Shown here: positions 39,563 to 47,522 of the stretch, piece by piece
Position numbering within the stretch: the first letter of the stretch is position 1
How the letters are laid out: every line of letters starts with the position of its first letter
NCBI RefSeq assembly: GCF_014280035.1
Contig: NZ_CP047957.1
Coordinates: 496,001-560,000, forward strand
Origin: Synechococcus sp. A18-25c
GTDB taxonomy: Bacteria; Cyanobacteriota; Cyanobacteriia; PCC-6307; Cyanobiaceae
Length of the DNA: 64,000 nucleotides
Direction of reading: 5' to 3'
Made by a program: the position numbers and the translations under genes
The notes under the pieces: generated by a model
The model's database searches: none
What the model was told of the DNA's origin: nothing
Seen by the model: the letters and a program-made list of their open reading frames with translations, nothing else

Positions 39563-39767
39563 TCAGCCACTGCTTGCTGAGGTCGTCATCCAGGCTGCTG
39601 ATGAAGGCCTTGACGTCATCGGTGCTGACGGGAAGCTCAAGCTCATCGCCAACTTGGCAAATTGTTTCGATGGCGCCAGATGGGTTCTGCAGGGCCTGTC
39701 GGAACAAGGCGCGGGTTAGGTCTCGGTCTTGTTCGATTCTTTCGTAAAGCGCAGCTGCGTTGCTCAT
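39540..39767 (-). CDS. Nif11 leader-like small protein
   Basis: 75 residues from the ATG at 39767. The core AALYERIEQDRDLTRALFRQALQNPSGAIETICQVGDELELPVSTDDVKAF resembles the Nif11 domain used as leader peptide of prochlorosin-like lanthipeptides and nitrile-hydratase-type precursors. Here the protein ends soon after (SKQWLIKARGGL) with no Cys-, Ser- or Thr-rich core, so it does not look like a lanthipeptide precursor. No lanthionine synthetase or ABC peptidase lies nearby. Nif11 proteins without core also occur and are of unknown function. Confidence 0.75.
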   Translation of the reverse strand: MSNAAALYERIEQDRDLTRALFRQALQNPSGAIETICQVGDELELPVSTDDVKAFISSLDDDLSKQWLIKARGGL

Positions 39768-39883
39768 GGCGCCGAACCAACTCACTGAAATTTGTTCATC
39801 TCAAACCTATCCATGCCCTTTGGAGCTGCCTACTCACCGCACCATGAATTGATCGAGACCGCTTGGATGAGGGCGCCTCGACT

Positions 39884-40198
39884 TCAGGCGGCTTGATCAA
39901 GGTCGGATTCCTTCAGACCGCAGGCGGAGGCATCTTCCATGCTCCGGGCGTCCATGCAGAGCACCTTGCGCAATTGGGCGTAGTTAGCGGCCTGGGAGGT
40001 GCGCCCTTCCTGCACTGCGCCGTACTCAGCGCGTTGGAGCACATGGTGCAGGTGCGTGAGCAGATAGGAGCTGATCACCGCTGACACCAGCACGTCACTC
40101 GTCTCGGCGGCCCGGCGGCTGCGTCGTGAACCGGAGGATCGACGGGCGCGAGGAGCAGGCTTGCGGGTCGTGGTGGCCTGGCTGGTTGTACGGGGCAT
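39884..40198 (-). CDS. Basic hypothetical protein, divergent from an RHH gene
   Basis: 104 residues from the ATG at 40198. The N-terminus (MPRTTSQATTTRKPAPRARR then SSGSRRSRR) is very basic and disordered. It is followed by a helical region (SAVISSYLLTHLHHVLQRAEYG) and a Cys-containing tail. The basic tail suggests nucleic-acid binding. It shares a 142-base intergenic region with the ribbon-helix-helix gene. I do not recognise the family. Confidence 0.6.
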   Translation of the reverse strand: MPRTTSQATTTRKPAPRARRSSGSRRSRRAAETSDVLVSAVISSYLLTHLHHVLQRAEYGAVQEGRTSQAANYAQLRKVLCMDARSMEDASACGLKESDLDQAA

Positions 40199-40277
40199 GG
40201 CAGTCCTGGCGGTGGGTTGAGGCAGAGGTCCTTGGAGCGGAAAGCCGGGCGTCAGGGGTCCGATCAGTGCCAGCATC

Positions 40278-40329
40278 ATAGTGCTGGATACTATCCTTGC
40301 GCATCTCTGTACACTTTCAAGTATCTCTG
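40278..40329. repeat. Paired short repeats between divergent genes
   Basis: An inverted repeat ATAGT (40278-40282) and ACTAT (40290-40294), then a direct repeat ATCTCTG at 40303-40309 and 40323-40329, 20 bases apart start to start, or about two helical turns. Such spacing suits a ribbon-helix-helix operator, but the repeats are short and could be chance. Confidence 0.3.
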
Positions 40330-40340
40330 CCTCACCGTTC

Positions 40341-40640
40341 GTGGCCACCCGCCAAACGTCATCCAGCGGGAAGCCGAAGTCGCCACGGATTCAGGTGGTG
40401 CTTCCTGAAGATCTCTGCACCCGATTGACGGCGCTTGCCGAGCAGGAATCACGCACTGTCAGCAACATGGCCAAAGTGCTGATCCAGCAGGGTGTGCAAC
40501 GTCTTGAACAGGGGGTTGTCTCTGCGGCACCGACGCCGCCTCCCTCGTCGACCGAACGGCTTCGCTCTGCTTTGGAGGCTCAGCAGCCCCGGCGTCTGCG
40601 CGGTGCGCCTCGGCGTTTGAGGCTGCACCGTCCAACCTGA
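40341..40640 (+). CDS. Ribbon-helix-helix protein (CopG/Arc-like)
   Basis: 99 residues from a GTG at 40341. A ribbon strand (PRIQVVLPEDLCTRL) and two helices (ALAEQESRTVSNMAKVLIQQGVQRL) match the RHH fold of CopG-type DNA-binding dimers. A Pro/Ser linker and an Arg-rich C-terminus (LRGAPRRLRLHR) follow. The frame is open from 40281, but those codons lie in the repeat-bearing region. Divergent from a basic protein; no clear toxin neighbour is seen, so it is not assigned as an antitoxin. Confidence 0.75.
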   Translation: MATRQTSSSGKPKSPRIQVVLPEDLCTRLTALAEQESRTVSNMAKVLIQQGVQRLEQGVVSAAPTPPPSSTERLRSALEAQQPRRLRGAPRRLRLHRPT

Positions 40641-40713
40641 CTTTCAACGTTCACACCCTGACCCAGGATTTTCAGTTCGCTCTTGGGTTAGGCGATTGGT
40701 GCAGGTGGTTGGT

Positions 40714-41868
40714 TCAGGGAGGATCAGCGCGTAAACCCAATACACAGGTGCGCTCTGCGCCTGTCACCGCCGGGGCGTTGCCTGGATGACGGCATGCGTG
40801 CCACCAGGCGAGCAATGCAAACACCAATGCTTCTCTGGATTGACTTGGGAGGTTGAGGTCGTCGCTGAGGCGCACCCTGAGGCCGCGGCAGCGCGTGTTC
40901 AGCTGGCGCATCAACGTGGGGTTTCGGCTGCCGCCCCCGGCTACCACCATCTCCACAGGCAGCGATCGCCCACGTGTTCTGAGGTGAAGAAGATCCTGCG
41001 CGACAACTGCTGCCGTGAAGCTGGTGAGGGTGGCGATTTGGTCTTCTGCCGAGCAGTGGCTGAGGTCATGCAGCCGCCGGGTCAAATCGTCCTGACCGAA
41101 CAGTTCTCTCCCAGTGGATTTGGGTGGGGACAGTTGGAAATACGCTTCTTGGAGCCAGCGCTCGATCACCCCTTCTTCGGCGTGTCCCTGAGCGGCCATG
41201 GCTCCCTCGCGATCGAATTGATCCCGCCCGTCACTGAACCAGCTCATGGCCAGATCAATGAGGCTGTTGGCAGGGCCGCAGTCCCATCCAAGAACGGGCT
41301 GCCGTCGTTCAGGTCCCCGACGGGGTGGGATCAGGGTGAGATTGGCAATCCCTCCCAGATTCAGCAGAGCTCTCCATCCATCGATTCGGCCCATCAACGC
41401 CGCATCGGCCATCGGAACCAGCGGTGCACCTTGGCCTCCAAGCGCTAGGTCTGCCGCCCTGAAGTCATGAACCACGGGGCGGTGGAGCATGGCCGCCAGG
41501 AGAGGCCCCTGCAGCATTTGCCAGCTGCTTCCGCGGCGCGGAACGCCCCCAGCACCTTTGCCGGGAGGGCGATGCCAGATTGTCTGGCCATGGCAGCCCA
41601 CGAGCTCAGCGGACTGCTCGGGATCACAGGCTTTAGCGGTCTGCGCTTGCAGCTCCGTAATCGCTTCGGAGAGTTCCAGCAGAACTCCAGCCTGGGTGGG
41701 CTCCCCCTGGGCCACGGCCAGCAGCCGTGCGCGCAGCTCGCGCGGGTAAGCGCAGGATGCTTCGCTGACCAGTCGCCAACGCGGTGCCTCCGGCCGACCC
41801 TGGAAATCGGCGAGAACAGCATCGACACCATCAGCACTGGTGCCGCTCATCAGCCCGAGCACGCGCAT
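40714..41868 (-). CDS. anmK: Anhydro-N-acetylmuramic acid kinase
   Basis: 384 residues. AnmK phosphorylates and opens 1,6-anhydro-MurNAc from recycled peptidoglycan. It has the family start LGLMSGTSADGVDAVLADF, the HGQTIWHRPPG and DFRAADLALGGQGAPLVP segments, and GGIANLT with EMVVAGGGSRNPTLM in the C-terminal ATPase half. Full length. It is the last gene of the six-gene minus-strand run, nine bases after ktrA, without an obvious partner there. Confidence 0.95.
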   Translation of the reverse strand: MRVLGLMSGTSADGVDAVLADFQGRPEAPRWRLVSEASCAYPRELRARLLAVAQGEPTQAGVLLELSEAITELQAQTAKACDPEQSAELVGCHGQTIWHRPPGKGAGGVPRRGSSWQMLQGPLLAAMLHRPVVHDFRAADLALGGQGAPLVPMADAALMGRIDGWRALLNLGGIANLTLIPPRRGPERRQPVLGWDCGPANSLIDLAMSWFSDGRDQFDREGAMAAQGHAEEGVIERWLQEAYFQLSPPKSTGRELFGQDDLTRRLHDLSHCSAEDQIATLTSFTAAVVAQDLLHLRTRGRSLPVEMVVAGGGSRNPTLMRQLNTRCRGLRVRLSDDLNLPSQSREALVFALLAWWHACRHPGNAPAVTGAERTCVLGLRADPP

Positions 41869-41876
41869 CGATTGGC

Positions 41877-42581
41877 TCAGATTTTTGGCAGGTTCTGGAG
41901 GTCTTCCGTGAGCCCCATCACCACCAGCACATGCCCTTCCATGAGCACATAGGAAGCCGGGGGGTTGACCATCAGTTCTCCGGCGGGCCCAGCGGCCAGC
42001 ACATTCACTCGATAGTTCTTGCGCAGGTTCAGATCGCGCAGTGACTGGCCCCTGAAGCGTTCTGGCACCTTGATCTCCTCGATGGAGTTGTGGTCATCCA
42101 GTTCGAGCCGCTCGATCAAGTTGGGGCGAACAAGTTCCAGTCCTAGGCGCTCTCCCTGCATGCGGGAAGGAAACACCACGCGGTCGGCACCGACACGCTT
42201 CAGCATCTTTTCGTGCAGATCGCTCGTCGCCCTGGCAATCACCCGTCGCACCCGCGTGCCTGCACTGTCCTTGGCGATCAGTGTGGCTGTGATGCTGGCT
42301 TCGATCGGTTCACTGATCGCGACTACCACCGTATCCATGTCGAGGATTCCAGCCTCCCGCAAGGACTCCTCCTCTGTGCAGTCCAGCACTCTGGCCTCAA
42401 TGGATGGCTCCAGCTGCCGCAGCTCCTCGATCGCCTTCGATGAACGGTCCACAGCCAGGACGTCGGCACCGTTCTGCATCAGCTGACGGCAGACCGCACT
42501 GCCAAAGCGTCCAACGCCGACGACGCCAAAGCTGCGGACATCGTCGTCACTTGGCGGCGACCAGTTCCACCACTCCCTCAT
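41877..42581 (-). CDS. ktrA: KtrA-type potassium channel regulatory subunit
   Basis: 234 residues. An RCK domain with a nucleotide-binding Rossmann start (VVGVGRFGSAVCRQL, then DVLAVD) and a C-terminal RCK_C domain from about 150. KtrA rings gate the KtrB channel by binding ATP, ADP or NAD(H). The start is ATG at 42581, with ktrB 25 bases upstream. The pair forms a Na+-dependent K+ uptake system of the Ktr type, important in osmotic adaptation of cyanobacteria. Confidence 0.93.
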   Translation of the reverse strand: MREWWNWSPPSDDDVRSFGVVGVGRFGSAVCRQLMQNGADVLAVDRSSKAIEELRQLEPSIEARVLDCTEEESLREAGILDMDTVVVAISEPIEASITATLIAKDSAGTRVRRVIARATSDLHEKMLKRVGADRVVFPSRMQGERLGLELVRPNLIERLELDDHNSIEEIKVPERFRGQSLRDLNLRKNYRVNVLAAGPAGELMVNPPASYVLMEGHVLVVMGLTEDLQNLPKI

Positions 42582-42605
42582 CGGTTCAGTCGCAATGGAG
42601 CGTGG

Positions 42606-44009
42606 TTAAACATAGAGATCCTCTCGTGGATAACCGATTCGATTCTGGCGTTGCAGTTGATTGCGATCGAAGCTCTCCCAGATGGCACTCAACAGCAGCA
42701 GGATTCCAAGTCGACCCACGAACATGCCCACCACCAGGATCAGCTGGCCGAAGCGCCCCAGCTGTTCGGTGACCCCCAAGTCAAGTCCAACAGTCGCGAA
42801 GGCAGAGATGCAGGTGAATAGCAGCTCCAGGAAGGTCAGAGGTTCTTCAACGTTCTGATTGGTGCTCAGGGCGAGAAGCATCGCCATCACCAGCACAAAC
42901 ATCAGCGACGCCATGGTGATGCTCACGGCCCGCAGCACCACTTTGTCGGAGATCTGGCGATGACGAATGACCACGTCGTCCTGACCGCGCAGGGTGGAGC
43001 GGGTGGCGGCCATCAGTGCTGCCACCGTGGTGGTCTTGATGCCACCGCCGGTGCCTCCAGGGCTGGCACCGATGAACATCAGCGTCATCAGCAGAAGCAG
43101 GCCTGAATCCGAGACGCTCTGGACCGACAGAGGCAGGGTGGTGAACCCCGCCGTGCGTGCACTCACCGACGCGAACAGGGCGCTCATCATCCGTTCACCC
43201 CAGCCCATCGTCGTCATCACGTGCCCCTTGGACAGAGATTCGGTCAGCAACAGGCCGAGGGTGCCTACCAGAACCAGCAGGATTGAGGTTCGCAGCACCA
43301 ATCGGGTGTGCAAGCTGAGGTTTTTGCGCTTCAGGCGTTGACGGTTGCTCCACAAATCGCTGGTCACTCGCCAGCCCAGGCCTCCCAGCACAATCAGAAC
43401 CACGATCACGCCGTTGACCACCCGGTTGGTCCGGTAGGACACGAGGCTGTCGCTCCAAAGTCCGAACCCTGCGTTGTTGTAAGCCGAGATGCTGTGAAAA
43501 ATGGATGCCCACAGCCGCTCTCCGCCGGCGGGAATGTCTGAGAAGCCGAAGTTGTAGAGGAGCGCAGCTCCGATGATGATCAGCACCGCTGCTGTGAGTG
43601 CAATGCTCCGGAAGGTGCCGCCCACGCCGCCCACACCGAATTCGTCAAGGGTCTGACCGCGGTCAAGACGTCGGCGGAGCGAGGCACCGCGCACCACGAA
43701 GCCTTGAAGGAAGGTCGTGATGGCCATCAGGCCGAGCCCTCCGACCAGGATCATCAGCGCCAGAACGGCCTGTCCGAAGGTGGTCAGATCTTTGCCGACA
43801 TCGATCACGGTCAGACCGGTCACCGTGACGGCCGACGTGGCGGTGAACAGTGCTTCCCATAAGCCCACGCTCTGGCTGGAACAGAGGGGACTGGCCAGCA
43901 GCAAGGTGCCGAGGCTGATCACGAGCAGACCCGTCACTACCGTGAACTGAGGCACTGTCAGCCGTCGATACCATGCCTGTGTGCGATGAATGGCCTTTGG
44001 AAGAGGCAT
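42606..44009 (-). CDS. ktrB: KtrB-type potassium transporter
   Basis: 467 residues, with about eight to ten hydrophobic helices. Four repeats with selectivity-filter loops of the type SAVTVTGLTVID, SAYNNAGFGLWS, SARTAGFTTLPL and SAFATVGLDLGV are seen, including the conserved Gly of each P-loop. TrkH/KtrB proteins import K+ with Na+. It lies five bases after the SLC13-type gene and 24 before ktrA. Confidence 0.94.
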   Translation of the reverse strand: MPLPKAIHRTQAWYRRLTVPQFTVVTGLLVISLGTLLLASPLCSSQSVGLWEALFTATSAVTVTGLTVIDVGKDLTTFGQAVLALMILVGGLGLMAITTFLQGFVVRGASLRRRLDRGQTLDEFGVGGVGGTFRSIALTAAVLIIIGAALLYNFGFSDIPAGGERLWASIFHSISAYNNAGFGLWSDSLVSYRTNRVVNGVIVVLIVLGGLGWRVTSDLWSNRQRLKRKNLSLHTRLVLRTSILLVLVGTLGLLLTESLSKGHVMTTMGWGERMMSALFASVSARTAGFTTLPLSVQSVSDSGLLLLMTLMFIGASPGGTGGGIKTTTVAALMAATRSTLRGQDDVVIRHRQISDKVVLRAVSITMASLMFVLVMAMLLALSTNQNVEEPLTFLELLFTCISAFATVGLDLGVTEQLGRFGQLILVVGMFVGRLGILLLLSAIWESFDRNQLQRQNRIGYPREDLYV

Positions 44010-44014
44010 GGGCG

Positions 44015-45859
44015 TCAGAGGCCTCCTGCCTGGGCAAGGATCAGCCCCGGGACAAGCAGGGTCATCAACACGGTGAGTCCAGCCCCATAGCGCGCCACAT
44101 CGAAGAAGCGATACCTTCCTGGACCGAACACCATCAGGTTGGTTTGGTAGCCCATTGGGGTGAGGAAGGATTGGCTGGCCCCGAAGAGAACCGTGAGCAG
44201 TAGGGCCTGGGGAGGCAGGTTCAAGGAGGGAGCGAGTTGCGTGGCCACAGGCACCAGCAGCGCTACCGAGGCCGCATTGCTCATCACGCTGGTGACCAGG
44301 TTGGTGGCCAGGAAGATCACCAGCAAGGCCCAGTAAGCCGGCCAGTTCAGCACCAAACGCTCCATGTCGGTCGCCAGAGCATTGGCCAAACCGCTGGACT
44401 GCAGCGCCACGCTGAAGCTGGACAGGGAACCCAGCAGCAGGATCACATCGAGACGGATCGATCGTTGGACTTCTCCGGTGCGCAAACAGCCCACCAGCAC
44501 CAGCAGCACCACAGACAACAGCACCGAGGCCACCAGGGGGATGTTGGTGACTGTGGGAACCAGCAGCATCAGCGCCGTGATGGTGATCGCTTGAGGTTTG
44601 CGCCGGATCGTTGGCAAGTCGTTCTCAAGCTGATCGAGAACGAGCAGGTCGTTGCTGGCCTGAAGCCCGCGGATGGCATCTTGCGGAGCCTGCAAGAGCA
44701 AGACGTCGCCTTCGCGCAAGATTGCTTGACCGAGGCGCTCTTGAACCGTTTGCTGGCCGCGGCGCAGGGCCAAGACCGTGGCATTGTGCCGTTGACGGAA
44801 CCGCAATTCGCGCAAACTTGCTCCGGCCAGCGTTGATCCTGCAGGAAGCAGCACCTCCACTGTCTTCTGCCCCTCCTCTTCTTCACCGAAAAATGACGAC
44901 TCCGCGCCGCCCATGGACGGTTCTGACGCCGGAGGACGGTTGGTGGAGGCGAGTTGAACGGTGTGCTCGTGCTGCAGTCTCAGCAGATCTGCACGGGTGA
45001 CCCGCAGCAGCAGGCGATCTCCTGCCTCAATGCCGCGATCAGCAAGAGGAGGAAGGATGCGTTCTCCTCCCCGCTGCAGTTCCAGCACATCAACATCAAA
45101 TCGACGCTGCAGGCGGCTGTGCCTGAGGGTCTGACCCACCAGGCTTGATGTCGACGGAATCGTGACTTCCGTGAAATATCCAGTGAGTGCCTGGCTGGTG
45201 TTCAGTTGATCCTCAGGGCCTCGGCGATCGGGCAGCAGCGCTCGGGGCGCCAGCAGCATGTAGGTGGCGCCGGCCAGCCACACCGGGATGCCGATGGAGG
45301 TGAAGCTGAACAGATCCAGCGCTCCGTAGCCCAGCTGCTGGCTGACATCACTGGCCAGCAAATTCACGGAACTGCCCAGGAGTGTGAGAGTTCCTCCCAA
45401 CAATGTGGCGAAGGAGAGGGGGAGCAAAACCCGTGATGGGGCGATCCCTCGCTTTTGACACCAGGTCTCCAGCACCGGCAACAGGCTGGCCACGATGGGC
45501 GTGTTCGGTACCACACCGGAGATCGGTGCCACCACAAGCGTGAGCAGACCGACCATCCTGCGGGAGCTGCGGATCCGCTCCGATGCGATCAGTTCCCGCA
45601 AACGATCCAGTGCGCCGCTGCGAAACAGAGCCGCTGAAACGGCAAACAGACCCATCAGCGTGATCAGAGCTGGACTTCCGAAGCCGCTCAGAGCTTGCAG
45701 GGGGGTCAGCACACCTCCGATCATCAGCAGCGAGACGCTCAGAAGCCCAACCAGTTCGGGTGCGATCGCACCGCTGATGAACAGCACCACCGCCAAGAGC
45801 AGCACCCCTAGGGTGATCAGGGCATCTCCGTTCTGCAGAGCAGCACTGAGCTCAACCAT
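44015..45859 (-). CDS. SLC13/DASS-type transporter with two RCK_C domains
   Basis: 614 residues. Two blocks of hydrophobic helices (about 1-200 and 400-614) flank a soluble part. The soluble part holds two RCK_C (TrkA-C) domains with SLVGQTLRHSRLQRRFDVDVLELQRG and LAGASLRELRFRQRHNATVLALRRG. Conserved signatures such as GVVPNTPIVASLLPV and SNAASVALLVPVA match the SLC13 carboxylate/sulfate family. In other bacteria members import sulfate or dicarboxylates. The RCK_C domains suggest regulation by a small ligand. Its start overlaps hflX by eight bases. Confidence 0.88.
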   Translation of the reverse strand: MVELSAALQNGDALITLGVLLLAVVLFISGAIAPELVGLLSVSLLMIGGVLTPLQALSGFGSPALITLMGLFAVSAALFRSGALDRLRELIASERIRSSRRMVGLLTLVVAPISGVVPNTPIVASLLPVLETWCQKRGIAPSRVLLPLSFATLLGGTLTLLGSSVNLLASDVSQQLGYGALDLFSFTSIGIPVWLAGATYMLLAPRALLPDRRGPEDQLNTSQALTGYFTEVTIPSTSSLVGQTLRHSRLQRRFDVDVLELQRGGERILPPLADRGIEAGDRLLLRVTRADLLRLQHEHTVQLASTNRPPASEPSMGGAESSFFGEEEEGQKTVEVLLPAGSTLAGASLRELRFRQRHNATVLALRRGQQTVQERLGQAILREGDVLLLQAPQDAIRGLQASNDLLVLDQLENDLPTIRRKPQAITITALMLLVPTVTNIPLVASVLLSVVLLVLVGCLRTGEVQRSIRLDVILLLGSLSSFSVALQSSGLANALATDMERLVLNWPAYWALLVIFLATNLVTSVMSNAASVALLVPVATQLAPSLNLPPQALLLTVLFGASQSFLTPMGYQTNLMVFGPGRYRFFDVARYGAGLTVLMTLLVPGLILAQAGGL

Positions 45860-47522
45860 GGGGTGGCGTGCCTGCCGGCTCCCAGAACGTCTGTTCGAGC
45901 CATGTTCGCAGACCCTTCAAGCCTGTTCCTTGTGTGGCGGAGAGATAGAGCGTCTCTGGCTCCAGTGCATGGATCTGCTCGAGCGCACCTGCATCGCAGC
46001 GGTCGATCTGATTGGCCAGGACTTGTCGCGGTTGTGAGCAACCCAGGTCATCCAGAATTGTATGCACGGCCTGCAGCTGCCCTTGCCAATCAGGATCTCC
46101 CAGGTCAACCACCAGCAGAAGCTGGTCGGCATCACGTGTTTCCTCCAGGGTGGCCATAAAGGCCTGGGTGAGGGGGGCAGGCAGTTCCCGAATGAAGCCG
46201 ACGGTGTCGGTAATCAGCACTTCTCTGGGCGCGGCGCCAACCCTTGGAAGACAAAGTCGACGCGTGGTGGGATCAAGGGTCGCGAACAGAATGTTTTCAG
46301 CCTGCACAGCTCCGCCCTGGCCTCGGTCACAGAGCGCGTTGAGTAAGGATGATTTCCCCGCATTCGTGTAACCCACCAGCGCAACGCGTGGCAGTTCGCG
46401 GCGTCGCTCCCGCAGCCGGGCGCGATGGGCTCCGAGTTGGCGAAGTTCGCGTCCCAGGTGCTCAATTCGGCGGCTGATCGCTCGACGGTCTTTTTCGAGC
46501 TGCGTCTCGCCCGGTCCGCGGGTGCCGATGCCTCCGCCCTGGCGGGAGAGGCTCAGTCCACGCCCTGTCAGCCGAGGCAGTCGATAGCGCAGCTGGGCCA
46601 GCTCCACCTGAAGCCGGCCCGCAGCGCTCGAAGCCCGTTGGGCAAAGATGTCGAGAATCAACTCACTCCGATCGGTGACCGGGCTGTCCAGCAGCCGTTC
46701 CAGATTGCGGGCCTGAACGGGCGTGAGCTCCCTGTCGGTGATCACCAGCGTGGCGCCTTGCTTGCGGATCTCCAGCGCTGCTTCTTGCAGTTTTCCGCGT
46801 CCCCAGAGCGTCTGTGGATTGATCTGTCCTTCACGCTGGCGACACACGGCCACGGTGCGTGCACCAGCACTGCGAGTGAGACCTTCAAGTTCCGCCAGCT
46901 CGCGCTCGTTGCAAGCGGGGTCCGTTCCTGTGAGGGTCAGCAGCAGCACCCGCTCGGGCTCCACCATGGAGGCATTGGTCATTGCCTCGTGGTCTGGCGC
47001 GACAGGTGGGAGCTCAGGAGCGTCCTGGCAGAGGGTCGATAGATCGCCTCGATCGCAGCATTGCCATCCTCCAGAGGTGGCTGGATCAGGCCGCCATCGC
47101 GCACCAAGACGGGTGCCGGCCGGCGAGAGCAAGGCCTGATAACGCAACCAGTCAACCGGCTCCACATCCAGGGCAATCACGGCGTCTCGGCCTTCGGGGT
47201 TGAGATCTGGGGATCGCCGGCCCAGCATCACGCTGATCAGTCTCCAGCGTGTGGATCGCCGCCTGCCCCCACTGGGGAGATGGTGTTCCAGTCGATCCGA
47301 CTCGCCCAGTGGGCCTATCCACAGCAGACGGCAGACCCCCCGGTCGTCCAGAAGCAGGTGCAGTGGTGTCTCCAGCTCAAGCGCGAGTTCGGCGAGCCGC
47401 TCCAGGGCCAGCAGATCCGCACCGCTGATGTTGGGATGACGGCGGTGACTGAGGCGCTCCAGTTGTTTGAGTTGTGACGGACGCAAACCTCGCGTGCGTC
47501 CGGCCAGGTGGGTCTGCTTCAA
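45852..47522 (-). CDS. hflX: GTPase HflX
   Basis: 556 residues. HflX binds 50S subunits and splits stalled or heat-stressed ribosomes. An N-terminal domain of about 190 residues is additional to the 426-residue E. coli form. It is followed by the HflX N-domain (VLLLTLTGTDPACNERELAELEGL) and the G domain with GYTNAGKSSLLNAL (G1), DTVGFIRELPA (G3) and NQID (G4). The long form is common in cyanobacteria. Its start overlaps the NDH-2 stop by four bases and its stop overlaps the SLC13 start. Confidence 0.93.
   Translation of the reverse strand: MKQTHLAGRTRGLRPSQLKQLERLSHRRHPNISGADLLALERLAELALELETPLHLLLDDRGVCRLLWIGPLGESDRLEHHLPSGGRRRSTRWRLISVMLGRRSPDLNPEGRDAVIALDVEPVDWLRYQALLSPAGTRLGARWRPDPATSGGWQCCDRGDLSTLCQDAPELPPVAPDHEAMTNASMVEPERVLLLTLTGTDPACNERELAELEGLTRSAGARTVAVCRQREGQINPQTLWGRGKLQEAALEIRKQGATLVITDRELTPVQARNLERLLDSPVTDRSELILDIFAQRASSAAGRLQVELAQLRYRLPRLTGRGLSLSRQGGGIGTRGPGETQLEKDRRAISRRIEHLGRELRQLGAHRARLRERRRELPRVALVGYTNAGKSSLLNALCDRGQGGAVQAENILFATLDPTTRRLCLPRVGAAPREVLITDTVGFIRELPAPLTQAFMATLEETRDADQLLLVVDLGDPDWQGQLQAVHTILDDLGCSQPRQVLANQIDRCDAGALEQIHALEPETLYLSATQGTGLKGLRTWLEQTFWEPAGTPPHG

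Noticed and set aside
40341-40640. RHH protein as an antitoxin
   Set aside because: The divergent neighbour has no toxin features, so toxin-antitoxin status is not claimed.
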